From positions 12,506,225 through 12,570,224 of the forward strand of contig OY720347.1 in NCBI GenBank assembly GCA_963082975.1: 64,000 nucleotides of DNA. The letters run 5' to 3'. The notes beneath the pieces are model-generated. The model made no database searches. It saw nothing but the letters and a program-made list of their open reading frames with translations, and was not told the DNA's origin. The position numbers were made by a program, and so were the translations under genes. Positions within the stretch are counted from its first letter, which is position 1, and each line of letters begins with the position of its first letter. Shown here piece after piece: positions 45,216-56,379 of this stretch. This DNA is from Labia minor (lineage: Eukaryota; Arthropoda; Insecta; Dermaptera; Spongiphoridae).

Positions 45216-46025
45216 TCATACTATTATAGTATATTTAATTGATAATATAAAATGAATGATATGATTTGTCCTCTTCCACTTATTCTCCACTTTACCTGGA
45301 AATTGACTTGAAGGGTTGTTCCACTAATTATTGTAATAATAACAAAATGACAGAGTCATTGACTTTATTACTATTATTATTATTATTATTATTAGACAAT
45401 TATGTGTGTCTGTCTGATTGATTTTATTTCTTCCAGTTCAATCACCGACGTTTCTTAATCATTTTTTAAGCAAAGTTTAATCTGCATGAGGTCTCCGACC
45501 TCTCCAAACCCACTCCTATTGAAATTGTTTTTCTGACTGGAGTGGATCGATTATGTCAAAGCCAAAGCCCATTGTTCCAATGATAGCCATCATTTAATAT
45601 CAAGAAAAACTTTTAATTATCACCTTCACCTTGTTTTGTTTTTTTTTTCGATAGAAGTACATGTTACCAATATACTCGTAACTACATATTATTATAAACG
45701 TATTATATATTGCTGCAGATAAGAAATTTTGTGTTCAGTAGCATCACAGAGATAGATAGTAGATAAATCTCTGTGTGATATATTCATACTAAAATAAATA
45801 CATTTTATTATACCTTTTACGTTTTATATTTTTATTATACATATTATATCCTTATTTATATAAATATAATTAAAATCTTAACAACACCAACATATTTTGT
45901 GGTAATTATCTCTTTCAAATACTACATTCCATTTAATGCATATATAATCGTTTTACTATTTTTTTTTATTTATTTATTTAAATTTATTTAAGATGGATAA
46001 TTTTTAAACATTCAAAAAAAAAAAA

Positions 46026-46371
46026 AATAAGTTGACCTCTGGCCAGGCACAGAAACGACCGACGGTTTGAAATAAATTAATTTTCAGCTACTACACAAAC
46101 AATTTCAAATAATTTTAATGCAATAAATAACAGATATGGATATAACATAAATATTTTTAATTTATAATATATAAGGAGGCGCTGACTGTGACGTCATGAA
46201 GGGGTGGGTGACGTCATATAATTTTAAATTAAGAAAAAACTAATGAAGATGATTTTTCTCCAGAATAAAACCAATACAAAGTACATGTTTCGTGGAGATA
46301 TGTAAAAAATGTCCTCATGTGAAATTTAGTGTGAAAACAATACCTCCCTTATTATCGTCTTTCGGTAAAAA
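46026..46371 (-). mobile_element. Family A element with internal deletion
   Basis: It has the 3' end ATAAGTTGACCTCTGGCCAG, CRE-like TGACGTCA sites near 46190 and 46211, then jumps from the internal repeat of the 5' block to TACCTCCCTTATTATCGTCT at the 5' end. The microsatellite and core motif are lost, apparently by recombination between the two copies of the internal repeat. Confidence 0.82.
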
Positions 46372-46697
46372 AGATTAATGATTAATTACATCATTTAATC
46401 TACAAAAGATTAAAATTGCATTCATTTTCAAAATTTTACACTAAATTTAATATATCGTAGTTGATTAAATGTATTTATTTTAGTATGAATAATCTTTAGA
46501 TTTATCTACTATCTCACTGTGATGATACTAAAGACAAAATTGCTCATCTGGAGCAAATTTTTAAAATTTCCTCAATTACTATGATAATCCTGAGCTACGA
46601 CCACCATCCTAGTTAAATTTATTAAAAAAGAAAAAAAAATTTAATAAATAATTGATAGGAACAAATTTTTAATATTTATTTGATTTTGATTTGATAG

Positions 46698-46868
46698 CAT
46701 CGGGCATCTCTCCGCTATCAGCGACCAGCCAAGAAGCATGCCTGTCGACGACCGTCCCGCAAAACATTGCCCCTCCTGCATTGGCCGGGGGACGTCATCA
46801 ACCTACCAGAAGTTCTCTTCGCCATTCGAGAATGATAGTCATGAGTCGAACAGGAAAAGATACGAAAA
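46698..46868 (+). CDS. Second coding exon (completes residue 47, encodes 48-103 plus one base)
   Basis: The acceptor TTTGATAG precedes 46698 and a consensus donor GTGAGC follows at 46869. The exon is 171 bp, so the incoming phase 1 is kept. It reads SGISPLSATSQEACLSTTVP onward and ends SRTGKDTK. It is Ser/Thr/Pro- and Arg-rich, with no hydrophobic segment, so a cytosolic disordered head is inferred. Its G+C content is well above the intron background. An ATG-less frame continues past the donor for seven codons to a stop, which is intronic. Confidence 0.8.
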
Positions 46869-47230
46869 GTGAGCATTCTTCTCATTGATAATTTCTCCTA
46901 CGTAATCATTAAAAAAAAGGGAGCTATAATTATTAAATTTATACCCTTCAGGGAATTAAGATCATTTCATTAAAACACTCTCTCCTATCTTGATAATATC
47001 TATTAAATTCATCTACTTATATTTTAAATATACCTATATAATCAGTAAGTATCCTTTTTTTTATTAATATAGAATATTATCTCTGTAATATTATATAAAC
47101 ATTTTCATAACTATATTCACATAATATATTCACATAATATATATAATAAAATAAGTCAAAATATATACGATGAAAAAAATGGAATCACTTTTTTAATTCT
47201 TTATTTGTTTTTGATTTTGTTTTTTGTTTT

Positions 47231-47719
47231 TTACTATCTCGCCAGAGATAGTATTGTGATCACAAAAATTTTCGATGTCGAGATTTTGATGTTTTTATAC
47301 GTTTTGAAGGTTGAAAATAATGACTCTGTTTGTGAATGTGTGTATGTAGACAAGATTACACAAAAACGATTTAAGCTAGAATAATGAAATTTGGTACAGA
47401 CGAATTATTCAAAATTCGTAGTTTTCTAACAACTTATGAGAAATGTAGCTCATCCGGAAGAGGACCATTACCTACCACGTTTACATTTTCTTTCTCATAA
47501 ACTGAGCGTAAAAATAAAAAAAATATGTTTGATAGTTTTTTAAATGATTAAAAATAGTATAAAACTGCTATATATAGAATTTCAGCTTGATTGAATGTAC
47601 CGGAATTAATTTTTTAACATTGCAAATCACGCGCCAGCACGTGACGTGGTGTCATCAACAAAGATCCAAACACGCACTGGTTTGATAAATATTTATTAAT
47701 TTTAATTTATAATTTATAA
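47231..47719 (+). mobile_element. Family B element truncated at its 3' end by mariner sequence
   Basis: The 5' end is TTACTATCTCGCCAGAGATA (a self-complementary hairpin ACTATCTC-GCCA-GAGATAGT). The CACGTGACGTGGTGTCATC block and part of the AT block are present. At about 47719 the sequence switches to the mariner fragment. Confidence 0.83.
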
Positions 47720-47884
47720 ACGGATTAACTTTTTCTGTTGTGAAAAAAAAAATAATCCAAAATGGCTGATAATATATGAGAAACATATGTGTACCAACAT
47801 AACAAAAAAATAATTTTATAATCGATTGCACACAGCCCGAGAAAATTCAAAATTCACCTTTTATTTTCAACATACCTCGTATCT
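47720..47884 (-). mobile_element. Mariner terminal fragment, same family as 10067-10858
   Basis: AATCCAAAATGGCTGATAAT, ATATGAGAAACATATGTGTA, CCAACATAACAAAAAA and GAAAATTCAAAATTCACCTT match 10730-10845. It ends in a decayed terminus, CAACATACCTCG|TA. Only ~165 bp is present. Confidence 0.75.
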
Positions 47885-48394
47885 ATGTGGTATATAATCC
47901 ATATAAAGGTATTTATTAATTTTATACCACAAAAAAAAGACAAAATTCTTTGAGATTCACATATTATTTTATTTTTCTTTATCAAATATCAATTCATTTC
48001 CTAATTTTTCACTTATTTTAATTTTGTTGAATCATGAATGGTTTACCACTTGTATTAGTATGAATACTTGTAAGGGGATTGTTCAGCGACATGTGTCATT
48101 AGCAGTTACTCATTTCTATAATTATATGAATGGAGTATAGATATTCTATATATATATATATTCACCTACCACTTGGGGATTTCTCTAACATATCCTGTGA
48201 TATCATCATTTACTAGTACTTGATATATAATTAACTGATTTATATGTACATCCCAGTTAAGGCTTTCTGAATAAACCAACTATATATATATAAATTTCTA
48301 TGATATGAATTCCATTTAGAAAAACAATACTAACCTATATATATATTTATACAATATTTATGTCAGAAATAAATTGAATTGAGTTGACCTTTCT
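47885..48394. other. AT-rich intron sequence, nothing recognised
   Basis: Short (TA)n runs at 48149-48160 and 48282-48291. Confidence 0.4.
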
Positions 48395-48831
48395 GAGATT
48401 GGCAAGGTGAAAATTATACGCCCATCGCTCGTTAATCGGCATGGCCCAATACTTCTTCACGACAATGCTCGGCCGCATACAACGCATAGAACAATTGCAA
48501 AATTAAATGAATTGAAATAGGAAGTTTGGCAGCACCCAGCCTATTCACCGGATCTCTCGTCAACCGACTTTCATTTTTTTAAACATTTAGATCTGTTTTT
48601 ACGGTCTAAACAGTATGAAAATGAAGAAAGTCTGAAAAATTCGATATCTGAATTTATTGATTCTAAAGATCAGAATTTTTTGAAGACAGGCATCTATGCT
48701 TTAAAGTCTCGTTGGAAAAAGTGTATTGAACGGAATGGAGCATATTTTGATAAAATAAACAACTTGTGAATAAAGATATGCAGTTTTATATATTAACTTG
48801 AAAATCTGACATTTCATATGCACCAACCTAA
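48395..48831 (+). pseudogene. Mariner transposase C-terminal half with 3' terminal repeat
   Basis: The readable plus-strand protein includes ILLHDNARPHTTHRTIAKL (second catalytic Asp) and QHPAYSPDLSSTDFHFFKHL (third Asp region), then YENEESLKNSISEFIDSKDQ, SRWKKCIERNGAYF and a stop near 48768. The terminal repeat at 48818-48831 reads, inverted, TTAGGTTGGTGCATATG, like the ends of cecropia-type mariners. One stop interrupts the frame after KLNELK. The 5' half including the first catalytic Asp is missing. Confidence 0.85.
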
Positions 48832-49489
48832 TATTTTATAACTTATAAAAATCTATAAATTTTCAATAAACCTAATGAGAATTTTTTTCAAAATTGAATT
48901 TTTACAAGTAAACATACTCTGATGTTATCTAACATACTAAGCATGTCTGTATTTTGGGAGACATTAATTTATCTATAGTAGGTTACATTGTGAATTATAT
49001 AATATATTGATTATTTCCTCTTTATTGAAGGCTATGACTTACATTTATTTATTTGATAGTTAAAATATATTCAGTAGTACTAATTGCAAATCTAGATATA
49101 TTTATATTGATCTTTTTCTTTTTAAGATTATACTCGAAAATTGTTCATTTATTTTATTTAAATTATAATTATTTTTAATTATAATTTTATTATACACTCA
49201 AATAATTATTTGAAAAATTATATTATTTTAAATTTAAATTACCCATCATGATTATCATTCAATATTTAAATTAGGATAATTGATCTTTTTAATCACACAC
49301 TTGTTTATGACCTACTCTAATGAACTTTGAAATATTCATTCATCAATTCATCAATAATTCTAAATATTCTCTCTCTCTCTCTCTCTCTCTTCCGAATAAT
49401 ATCCGCTTTCCATGATTAGTATTCTATTTCCTTGTTCAACTTCTTCTATTGATTACATACATACATACATCTAAATTATATTTCTTGTA
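48832..49489. other. AT-rich intron sequence with a CT run
   Basis: (CT)n at 49370-49390 and CATACATACATACAT at 49456-49470. No gene. Confidence 0.4.
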
Positions 49490-49541
49490 TTTAGAATAAA
49501 TATTTCAAGATTGAAGATTAATGGGTTTTTTTCCTAAATTT
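49490..49541. repeat. Left copy of a ~52-bp direct repeat flanking a family B element
   Basis: TTTAGAATAAATATTTCAAG, ATTGAAGATTAATG, a T run and CCTAAATTTTT match 50138-50195 with a few changes. The B element sits exactly between the two copies. Confidence 0.8.
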
Positions 49542-50139
49542 TTAGTATCTCGCCAGAGATAGTATTGCGATCACAAAAATTTTCGATGTCGAGATTTTGA
49601 TGTTTTTATACGTTTTGAAGGTTCCTGAATCATTTTCACTAAGGTTGAGAAAAATGTCTGTGTGTATGTATGTAGACAAGATTACTCAAAAAAACTTTGA
49701 GCTAGAATCATGAAATTTGGTACATGGGCATCATTCAAAATTCGTAGTTTACTATCAACTTTTGAGAAATGTAGCTCAACCGGAAGAGGATCATTACCTA
49801 CCACGTTTTGATTTTTTTTCCTCTAAAGTGACCGTAAAAATAAAGATATACTTATGTTTGATAGTTTTTCACATGATTAAAAATTGTATAAAACTGCTTT
49901 ATATGGAATTTCATTTTGATTGAATTGCTGAAAGTACCGGAATTAATTTTTTAACACTGCAAATCACGCGCCAACACGTGACGTGGTGCCATCAACAAAG
50001 AGCCAAACGCGGGTTGATTTAATAAATATTATTTATTAATTTTAATTTATAATTAATTAAATTTAATTTAAATATAATATATGTTAAATAATCCAATTCA
50101 AATTTGCGAGATAGTCGAGTGGAGACACTCCAGCTTATT
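49542..50139 (+). mobile_element. Family B element, full length
   Basis: 5' TTAGTATCTCGCCAGAGATA, a reduced GTGTGTATGTATGT microsatellite (49656-49672), AGAATCATGAAATTTGGTAC core, AACACGTGACGTGGTGCCAT, GCGAGATAGTCGAGTGGAGA and CTCCAGCTTATTT. It is flanked by a ~52-bp direct repeat, which is not expected for this element type. Confidence 0.88.
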
Positions 50140-50195
50140 TTTAGAATAAATATTTAAAGATTGAAGATGAATGTTTTTTTTTTCCTAAATTTTTC
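50138..50195. repeat. Right copy of the ~52-bp direct repeat
   Basis: TTTAGAATAAATATTTAAAG, ATTGAAGATGAATG, a longer T run and CCTAAATTTTT, continuing into unique sequence (CACTTAAATTTTCACTC). Confidence 0.8.
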
Positions 50196-50485
50196 ACTTA
50201 AATTTTCACTCAATTTTCCCAATATTTTTTTAAATTAATAATTAATTTAATAATATTAAAATTAATTAAAATCTTTAATATTAAAATTCAAGTTGCTGTT
50301 TACATGTTAATATTCTAATAAAATAACTGGATCGGATATATGCAATAGAAATTAATTGAAACTAGTAGATATACTAAGCATAAGAGAGAGATACCATATT
50401 TAAGAAATTCAATTTAATTAAATTATTTAAATATCAAATAGTCACATAATAATTTCAATAAAATTGTAAAATACATATGCCTTAA

Positions 50486-50566
50486 CACGTTCCCGCCGGT
50501 TCCTAATTTGTCTATTTATTTTATATGGCGGCGGAGCCACCGGTGGTACATGCCGACGGGAACGTG
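50486..50566. mobile_element. 81-bp G+C-rich element with TTAA flanks (piggyBac-like MITE)
   Basis: CACGTTCCCGCCGG at the left is inverted as CCGACGGGAACGTG at the right (one mismatch). Both sides carry TTAA (50482-50485 and 50567-50570), the target duplicated by piggyBac-type elements. It stands out as a G+C-rich island. It carries no coding sequence. Confidence 0.7.
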
Positions 50567-50570
50567 TTAA

Positions 50571-51206
50571 TTGAATAAAAATATTATTAAATATTTCTAC
50601 ACCGATTTTGATGAAAAAATTAAAATATTATTTAAGTACATAGTTACATAGTTATAAGGAATGTGTCGGCGTTTTGTTTTTACTTTTATATTACTATTTT
50701 TAGTTAACCTATATATTTGTTTAATATGAAGCAATATTAAAATTACTATGCTTGAAGTATATATATAACTACATTCATCTTATATATAAAAATTTAAATT
50801 CATTATTTATTGGCTTCTCTTTTAGGCAATAAAAAAAAAATTTAAAGTGTTGATCAAATAGAGAGATTGGAGTTATTTTTGCAATTGAATTCTTTTAATA
50901 AAGGTCGAATGGAATTAAGAAATAATTTTTTTAAATATTTAAACATAATTAATAATTATTAGTAATTATAAGTACTTCTAATGTAACAAGCCAAGTGAAT
51001 GCTTAAAAACATTACATTTTAAAAGATGAAATATAAATATACTCGTATATTATTCAAGTGATTAGTAAAAAAAAATAATAGTGACACAAGTCAAAATGGT
51101 AACTAATATGTATATTAATACAGTATTACTACAATATTTATATACTTAATAGATTTATTGATAATCAAATTCACACACACACACAAACCTTGAAAACAAT
51201 TTATGT
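50571..51206. other. AT-rich intron sequence, nothing recognised
   Basis: A short ACACACAC run at 51173-51184; no gene. Confidence 0.4.
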
Positions 51207-52034
51207 CAGCGATTCTCAACCTGTGGGACGCGAGCATATTTAAGAGAAAATTCCCGACTTTTTTTCAATATAGTTCTAAAAAAAAGGTAAAATGATTTTG
51301 TGGGCTTATTTTTCAATTTTTACCTACTGACGATAGTATGGCAGGTATTGTTTTCACACCAAATTTCACATATGGAGATTTTCTTCACGAATTATGCATT
51401 TTCTTAACAGAAAAAAGTATTTTTAGCATATCTGTCCGTCCGTCCATCTGTCCATATAGATGTGTACAGCTTAAACGGCTCAACGGATTTTGATAAAATT
51501 TGGTATATTTACTTAATGCATCAGTATGATGAATTGATCAACTTTTGGTGTATATCCGGAAACCGGAAGTGGTAGTATTACCAATCGACGATAGGAAGGG
51601 AAGGGTTATTTTCACACCAAATTTCACACGAGGAGATTTTTTACATATCTTCACGAATCATGCATTTTGTATTGGTTTTATCCTCGGGAAAAATCATATT
51701 CATTAGTTTTTTCTTAATTTAAAATTATAAGACGTCACCCAGTCCTTCATGACGTCACAGCCAGCGCCTCTTTATATATTATAAATAAAATAAAATTAAA
51801 AATATTTATGTTATATCCATAATTGATTTTTATTGCATTAATAGATACATTTAAATTATTTGAAATTGTTTCTGTAGCTGGAAATTAATTTATTTCAAAT
51901 CGTCGGTCAGTTCTGCACTGGCCACTGATCAACTTATTTTCAATATGATTCTAAAAAAAATTCCCATGAGGGGGGGGCGATGAAAATTATGATTGAAAAT
52001 TGGGCCGTGAATACTAGAAGGTTGAGAAACACTG
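51207..52034. mobile_element. hAT-like element split by a family A insertion
   Basis: CAGCGATTCTCAACCTG (51207) and AGGTTGAGAAACACTG (52019-52034) are its ends. Internal CAATATAGTTCTAAAAAAAA, GGTAAAATGATTTTG and GGGGGGGGCGATGAAAATTA match the C/D hAT-like group. A complete plus-oriented family A copy interrupts it. Confidence 0.75.
51320..51938 (+). mobile_element. Family A element nested in the hAT-like element
   Basis: 5' TTACCTACTGACGATAGTAT, short microsatellite (51429-51451), AACGGATTTTGATAAAATTT core, internal repeat, exact TGACGTCA palindrome at 51752-51759 with GACGTCACCC at 51731, subterminal CGTCGGTCAG and the terminus AACTTATTT. The hairpin is decayed (GCACTGGCCACTGATC). Confidence 0.85.
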
Positions 52035-52754
52035 ATTTATGTTATTATTTTCATAGTTAATAATCATTCATCAAAATATTTGGTTGAATTTCTTTTATCT
52101 TTTTTTTTAAAAAAAAAAATGAAAAAAAATATTCTTGATAAGAAAAATATCTCAAGTCTCCTTTGGACAATTTAAAAAGAGCCTCTTGAAAGTTTTAGAA
52201 TCCTTTGCCTTGATGTCAAATCTTCTGGTAAGCTTCAAATGACTTGAAGAAGACGTGGGAAGTGTTGAAGAGGCTTTTACAAGGCTTAGCAAAGCGTAGT
52301 GGATGTGTGGATGTTTATAAGTTATTTAGATTTATTATCCTTTAGATAAAGGATAAGACGTTAAAGTTAGTTGTGAGTTATTTTTTTAATACGCGCGGAC
52401 CATTGATACGAGTAAAACTAAATAATTATCGAATTTGAGAATTTGTTAATTTGTTTTTTAATTTATCTATTTTATATAACTGTTAGAAATACTAAATTAA
52501 ATATACTTCTATTATTATATACCTATAATACATTTAATAGAAAGTTCAGTAACATACTATAAATGGGCAAAGGTCTGTCTTATAGTATCTATAAAAAAAC
52601 AAATTTTAAATTGTAATCAATTTATCAATTTTAATTGAAGTTAATTTTTATCTATTCAAAATATAAATTTGTTCAATTTTATTCATGAAACGTACTATAA
52701 CAATAATTAATTAATAATATTTTGATATTATAGTGTAATCTGTCTTCCCTCCTT

Positions 52755-52789
<35 letters not shown>

Positions 52790-52790
52790 C
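52035..52790. other. AT-rich intron sequence, no recognised gene
   Basis: A slightly G+C-richer patch at 52150-52320 (around GAAGAAGACGTGGGAAGTGT) is unassigned. A (CA)n(TA)n run is at 52757-52789. Confidence 0.4.
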
Positions 52791-53022
52791 CTAGTGATTC
52801 TCAACCTGGACGATCGACATCTTAAAGATGGCGATTATTTGACTATAGCCTTTTGGGGATGCAAAAATAATTTTGGGGGGCGAAATCATTTTCAACTGTA
52901 AAAAATGTAAAAAAAAGGTAAGATGATTTTGCGATCAGTCTTTTAAACATTTCCGCTTTTTTTCAATTTTTTTCAATATGGTTCTTAAAACAAAAAAAAG
53001 GTAAGATGATTTTGCGATCAGG
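52791..53022 (+). mobile_element. hAT-like element, family D, copy 2
   Basis: It starts TAGTGATTCTCAACCTGG and shares GATCGACATCTTAAAGATGG and CGATTATTTGACTATA with 6587-6790. GGTAAGATGATTTTGCGATC occurs twice (52917, 53000). The right end is not recognisable. Confidence 0.6.
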
Positions 53023-53876
53023 TTCTGAATCTCCCAAAAAGCTTGACAAACGCTAATATATCCTAACAACTATTTATACCTTTAGTAAACTTAATATGTA
53101 CTTTATTCTTTATTTCTCTTTTTCATAAAAATCTACCATTTTAATTAATCATATTAATTTTTTTTAGAGGCTTATTGAAATGTTTGAACGTATTCGAAAA
53201 TGTGATTAATTACTTTTACCTATCTCATTAATAATACAATAAATAAATAAATATAAACAGTAATACTAATAATACTATTGTTTCTATTAATATTTATCTC
53301 TTTTATTAAAAAAAGCAATAATAAAATAAAATGGAAAAGAATTAATTCCAAAAGTACAAAAATAATCAGTTTTATATACATATGATATGAAGGTATATAA
53401 ATGAAATTTACATAATTTATTGTATTTTTATTATATATAAAATATGATTACTTTGTGAAGTAATTATCATCACTTAAAATGTAATTCATTTTTTTTTCTC
53501 TTCCACAATTTACATACCAAATCTTTATCTATTTATTTAATTGGTCTTGGCGATTTACACTTAGCCTTAGCATTTTTATTGATTTATTTAACTATTTTTT
53601 GTAATTTTTACTCTCGTCCTCCGAGTATTTATTAGTTCTTCCTGTTTTTATTATAAAAAATAATAAATAATTATCATTATTATATATAATGGTAAAAGGT
53701 TTAAAAAAATGTACTATTTACAAATATATTATCCCTTTAAATAAAAATATTATTAATATTATTATTATTTTAAATTAATATTTTTTTTTCTTTTATCATT
53801 TACAGTGTTGACATTGCAAAGATTTGATATAATAAAATATAAATTTTTTTATCCATAATGTTTCAATGATTTAGGA
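53023..53876. other. AT-rich intron sequence, nothing recognised
   Basis: A/T tracts and an ATT-type patch at 53750-53770. Confidence 0.4.
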
Positions 53877-54180
53877 CAGTGATTCTCAACCATTGTGCCG
53901 CGGCACTTTTGTGTACCACGAGATTATCAAAATGTGCCACCAAATTATTACAAATGTAAAGAGTTCATAAACATTTCCGACTTTTTTTTAATAAATTTTT
54001 TCAATTTGGTTCTAAAAAAAGAAGGTAAAACGTTTTTGGGGCTAGGCTCTTAAACATTTCCGACTTTTTTCTAAATTTTTTCATTATGGCTCTTAAAAAA
54101 CAAAAAAAAAATGTAAACCGTTTTGGGACCACATTTTTTGAATATGGTAAACTTTTACACTTATCTTTTTCTTTGTGAGC
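53877..54180 (+). mobile_element. hAT-like MITE, family C, copy lacking its right end
   Basis: CAGTGATTCTCAACCATTGT, GCCGCGGCACTTTTG, GAGATTATCAAAATGTGCCA, CTCTTAAACATTTCCGAC and CTTTTTCTTTGTGAGCCG follow the family C order. The terminal GGTTGAGAATCACTG is missing. Confidence 0.7.
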
Positions 54181-54626
54181 CGATTTATGATATATACTAT
54201 GTATACTATAAAAGTAATATGGAAGACTAAATATGTATTATGTACAAAAGGCATCTTGTTTTAATCATCGCAAACCATTCATTACCTAAAAATAATGATT
54301 GGAAATTATTAAAAGGACATATTTTTCTTATTTATTTATGCATGTTATTTTCTATTCAATGATACAATATAAGCGTATAAAAATTGTTTAATCAAAAACT
54401 CGACTTTTATTTTTTTGGCTTCAAATTGAATAAACAAATTGCCAAAATTGGTAGAATTATTTACATATAATAATGTATAATAAATAAAAGATAACATCTT
54501 CTTATGAATGAATCTTGTGTCTAGTTATCATTGCTGGACATTAATTTAAGATTGATTCAACTTTAATTTATTAAAAGCTTATAAACTGATACGACATGAA
54601 ACTTCAATCAAGAAAAAAAGAGAAAT
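54181..54626. other. AT-rich intron sequence, nothing recognised
   Basis: No supported feature. Confidence 0.4.
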
Positions 54627-55298
54627 AATATAAATATAAAAATTTTTTTATAAAATAACGTTTTTCTCATGGACTAAAAAGAAGAAAATAATTTTTCTAT
54701 AAGCCTGACAAAGTTTATGGATGAATTTCTTCAAATACAAGGAAAAACTTTGGGCGCATTTAGTTTTATTTATTTATATGAAACATCAAGTCAAATTTTT
54801 TTGTAATAATAAAAATTTTATTAAACACATAAACTGACAAACTTTTTTATTATTCAATAAAATTTATATATTAAAAGTTAAGAAATTAATGTTTTATTAT
54901 TTTTCACTGTAATATACTTATATCAAAGTATGTAACAAATTTTAAAAGAATTATTATTTTCTTAAATTTACATATTATCAATCAAATCCAAAACAGTTGA
55001 TTATATTTGTAGAAATAGTGTTACTTATTAATGAAGTGTTTTAATGTGGTATGTAAGAATATATATAAATTATAGCTCTATAGAAGAATTTAATTGCAAA
55101 TAAATTAGAAAGAAAATGAAAGCTAAATACGCCCAACGTTTTTCCTTGTATTTGAAGTACTTCAACCATAAACTTTGTTTCAAAAGTTTATTTCAATTTA
55201 CGTTGATGTAAAATCAAATTCAATTTGTCATAAGAGCGAACAGACAGACAGACAAATATGAAGCGAAGTTGATAAAAACGTTATAAAATTATAAAATC
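54627..55298. mobile_element. Foldback family F, copy 3
   Basis: The left arm at 54655-54770 (AACGTTTTTCTCATGGACTA, CTGACAAAGTTTATGGATGA, GGAAAAACTTTGGGCGCATT) is partly inverted at 55129-55178 (CGCCCAACGTTTTTCCTTGT, ACCATAAACTTTGT). The tail at 55216-55290 (ATTCAATTTGTCATAAGAGC, GAACAGACAGACAGAC, AAAAACGTTATAAAAT) matches the other two F copies. Confidence 0.75.
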
Positions 55299-56379
55299 CC
55301 TGAATTATTTTATTCTCCATTTTTATTTTTATTTTTATTTCTTTATTATTTTTATTATTATTACTTTTAATTCATAAAATTAAATATATAGGAAGGAATT
55401 TTATATTTATTTTAATTAAATTAGTTTGTTAATTACATTGAAATTAAAATATTTTCATATAATAGTGAGAGGTGATTATTTTGTCCGAGACCTAAATTTT
55501 TTCTTGACCTGGGTGTTTGCCCTTCAACTTCAATTACTATATATTATCTTTAAGGAAACCAATTTTATTTTATTGATTGTAGGGAAAATTATATGAATGT
55601 GTTCATATATATTATCTATTTACTCTCTGTCTCTCTCTTCCTCCGTTGTTCATTTAACATATGTGATTTCAACTCCCACCATTTACTCGTCTATTTCGTC
55701 TACTACGTTACTTCATTTTAATTTCAAATTCTTACATTTCTTTTTTTCATGATTTCATTTGTCCTAGACCTTGTCTCATTAGATATGGAGAATATTCGGA
55801 TAAAAAAAAAAATTATATAAACATTATTTCAAAGAATTATTCTAAATAGAATTGATTAGAATCCAATTAATACTTTTTTTAATAGTATTAGTAAATATTT
55901 TAAATTATTTTTAAGATTTTTAGATTTAAAATTAAAAAATCAAAATAATATTATAAGGATATCAGCTGTTACTTTTTTAATAAAAATTAAATACCATAGT
56001 AAAAATGAAAAAAATAGAAATTGCAAATTTTACTACACTGGTCTATATACAGTGCATTTTATATAAAAAAAAGTCTATAATGATAAATAATGAAAAATTT
56101 ACTAAAAAAATATCGTTTCTTGTCAATATATATATATATATATATATATATTGACATATATATATATATATATTCTGGTAATATATAAATTTCGAAAATA
56201 GTTATAAATATTTCATTTACTTTAATTCTAAAATTATAGTTACCTTTGGTACTTGTATTTTAAATACTTTGCTTCTGCCGTTTTCTTATAGATGGCTGTA
56301 ACGATAAATAGTCATCGAAATAAATAGATCTTACATGTCATACATACAATAATCTTAGGCATTTGTAAACATAACATCG
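55299..56379. other. AT-rich intron sequence with a palindromic (TA)n
   Basis: TGTCAATATATATATATA at 56124 is mirrored by ATATTGACATAT at 56148, giving an (AT)n foldback with (TA)n to 56173. A CT-rich patch lies at 55625-55650. No gene. Confidence 0.4.

Larger units (their letters stand above)
43674..46697 (+). other. Intron 1 (~3.0 kb)
   Basis: It begins GTAATC and ends TTGATTTGATAG. It holds a LINE 3' fragment (44497-45215) and a family A element (46026-46371); the rest is AT-rich with (AT)n at 43738-43762. A patch at 45480-45600 (CCGACCTCTCCAAACCCACT) is G+C-enriched but unassigned. Confidence 0.75.

Noticed and set aside
46869..46888. Extension of the second exon to the stop codon at 46888
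   Set aside because: A consensus donor GTGAGC lies at 46869 and the downstream exon at 63847 has the matching phase, so the seven extra codons are read as intron.
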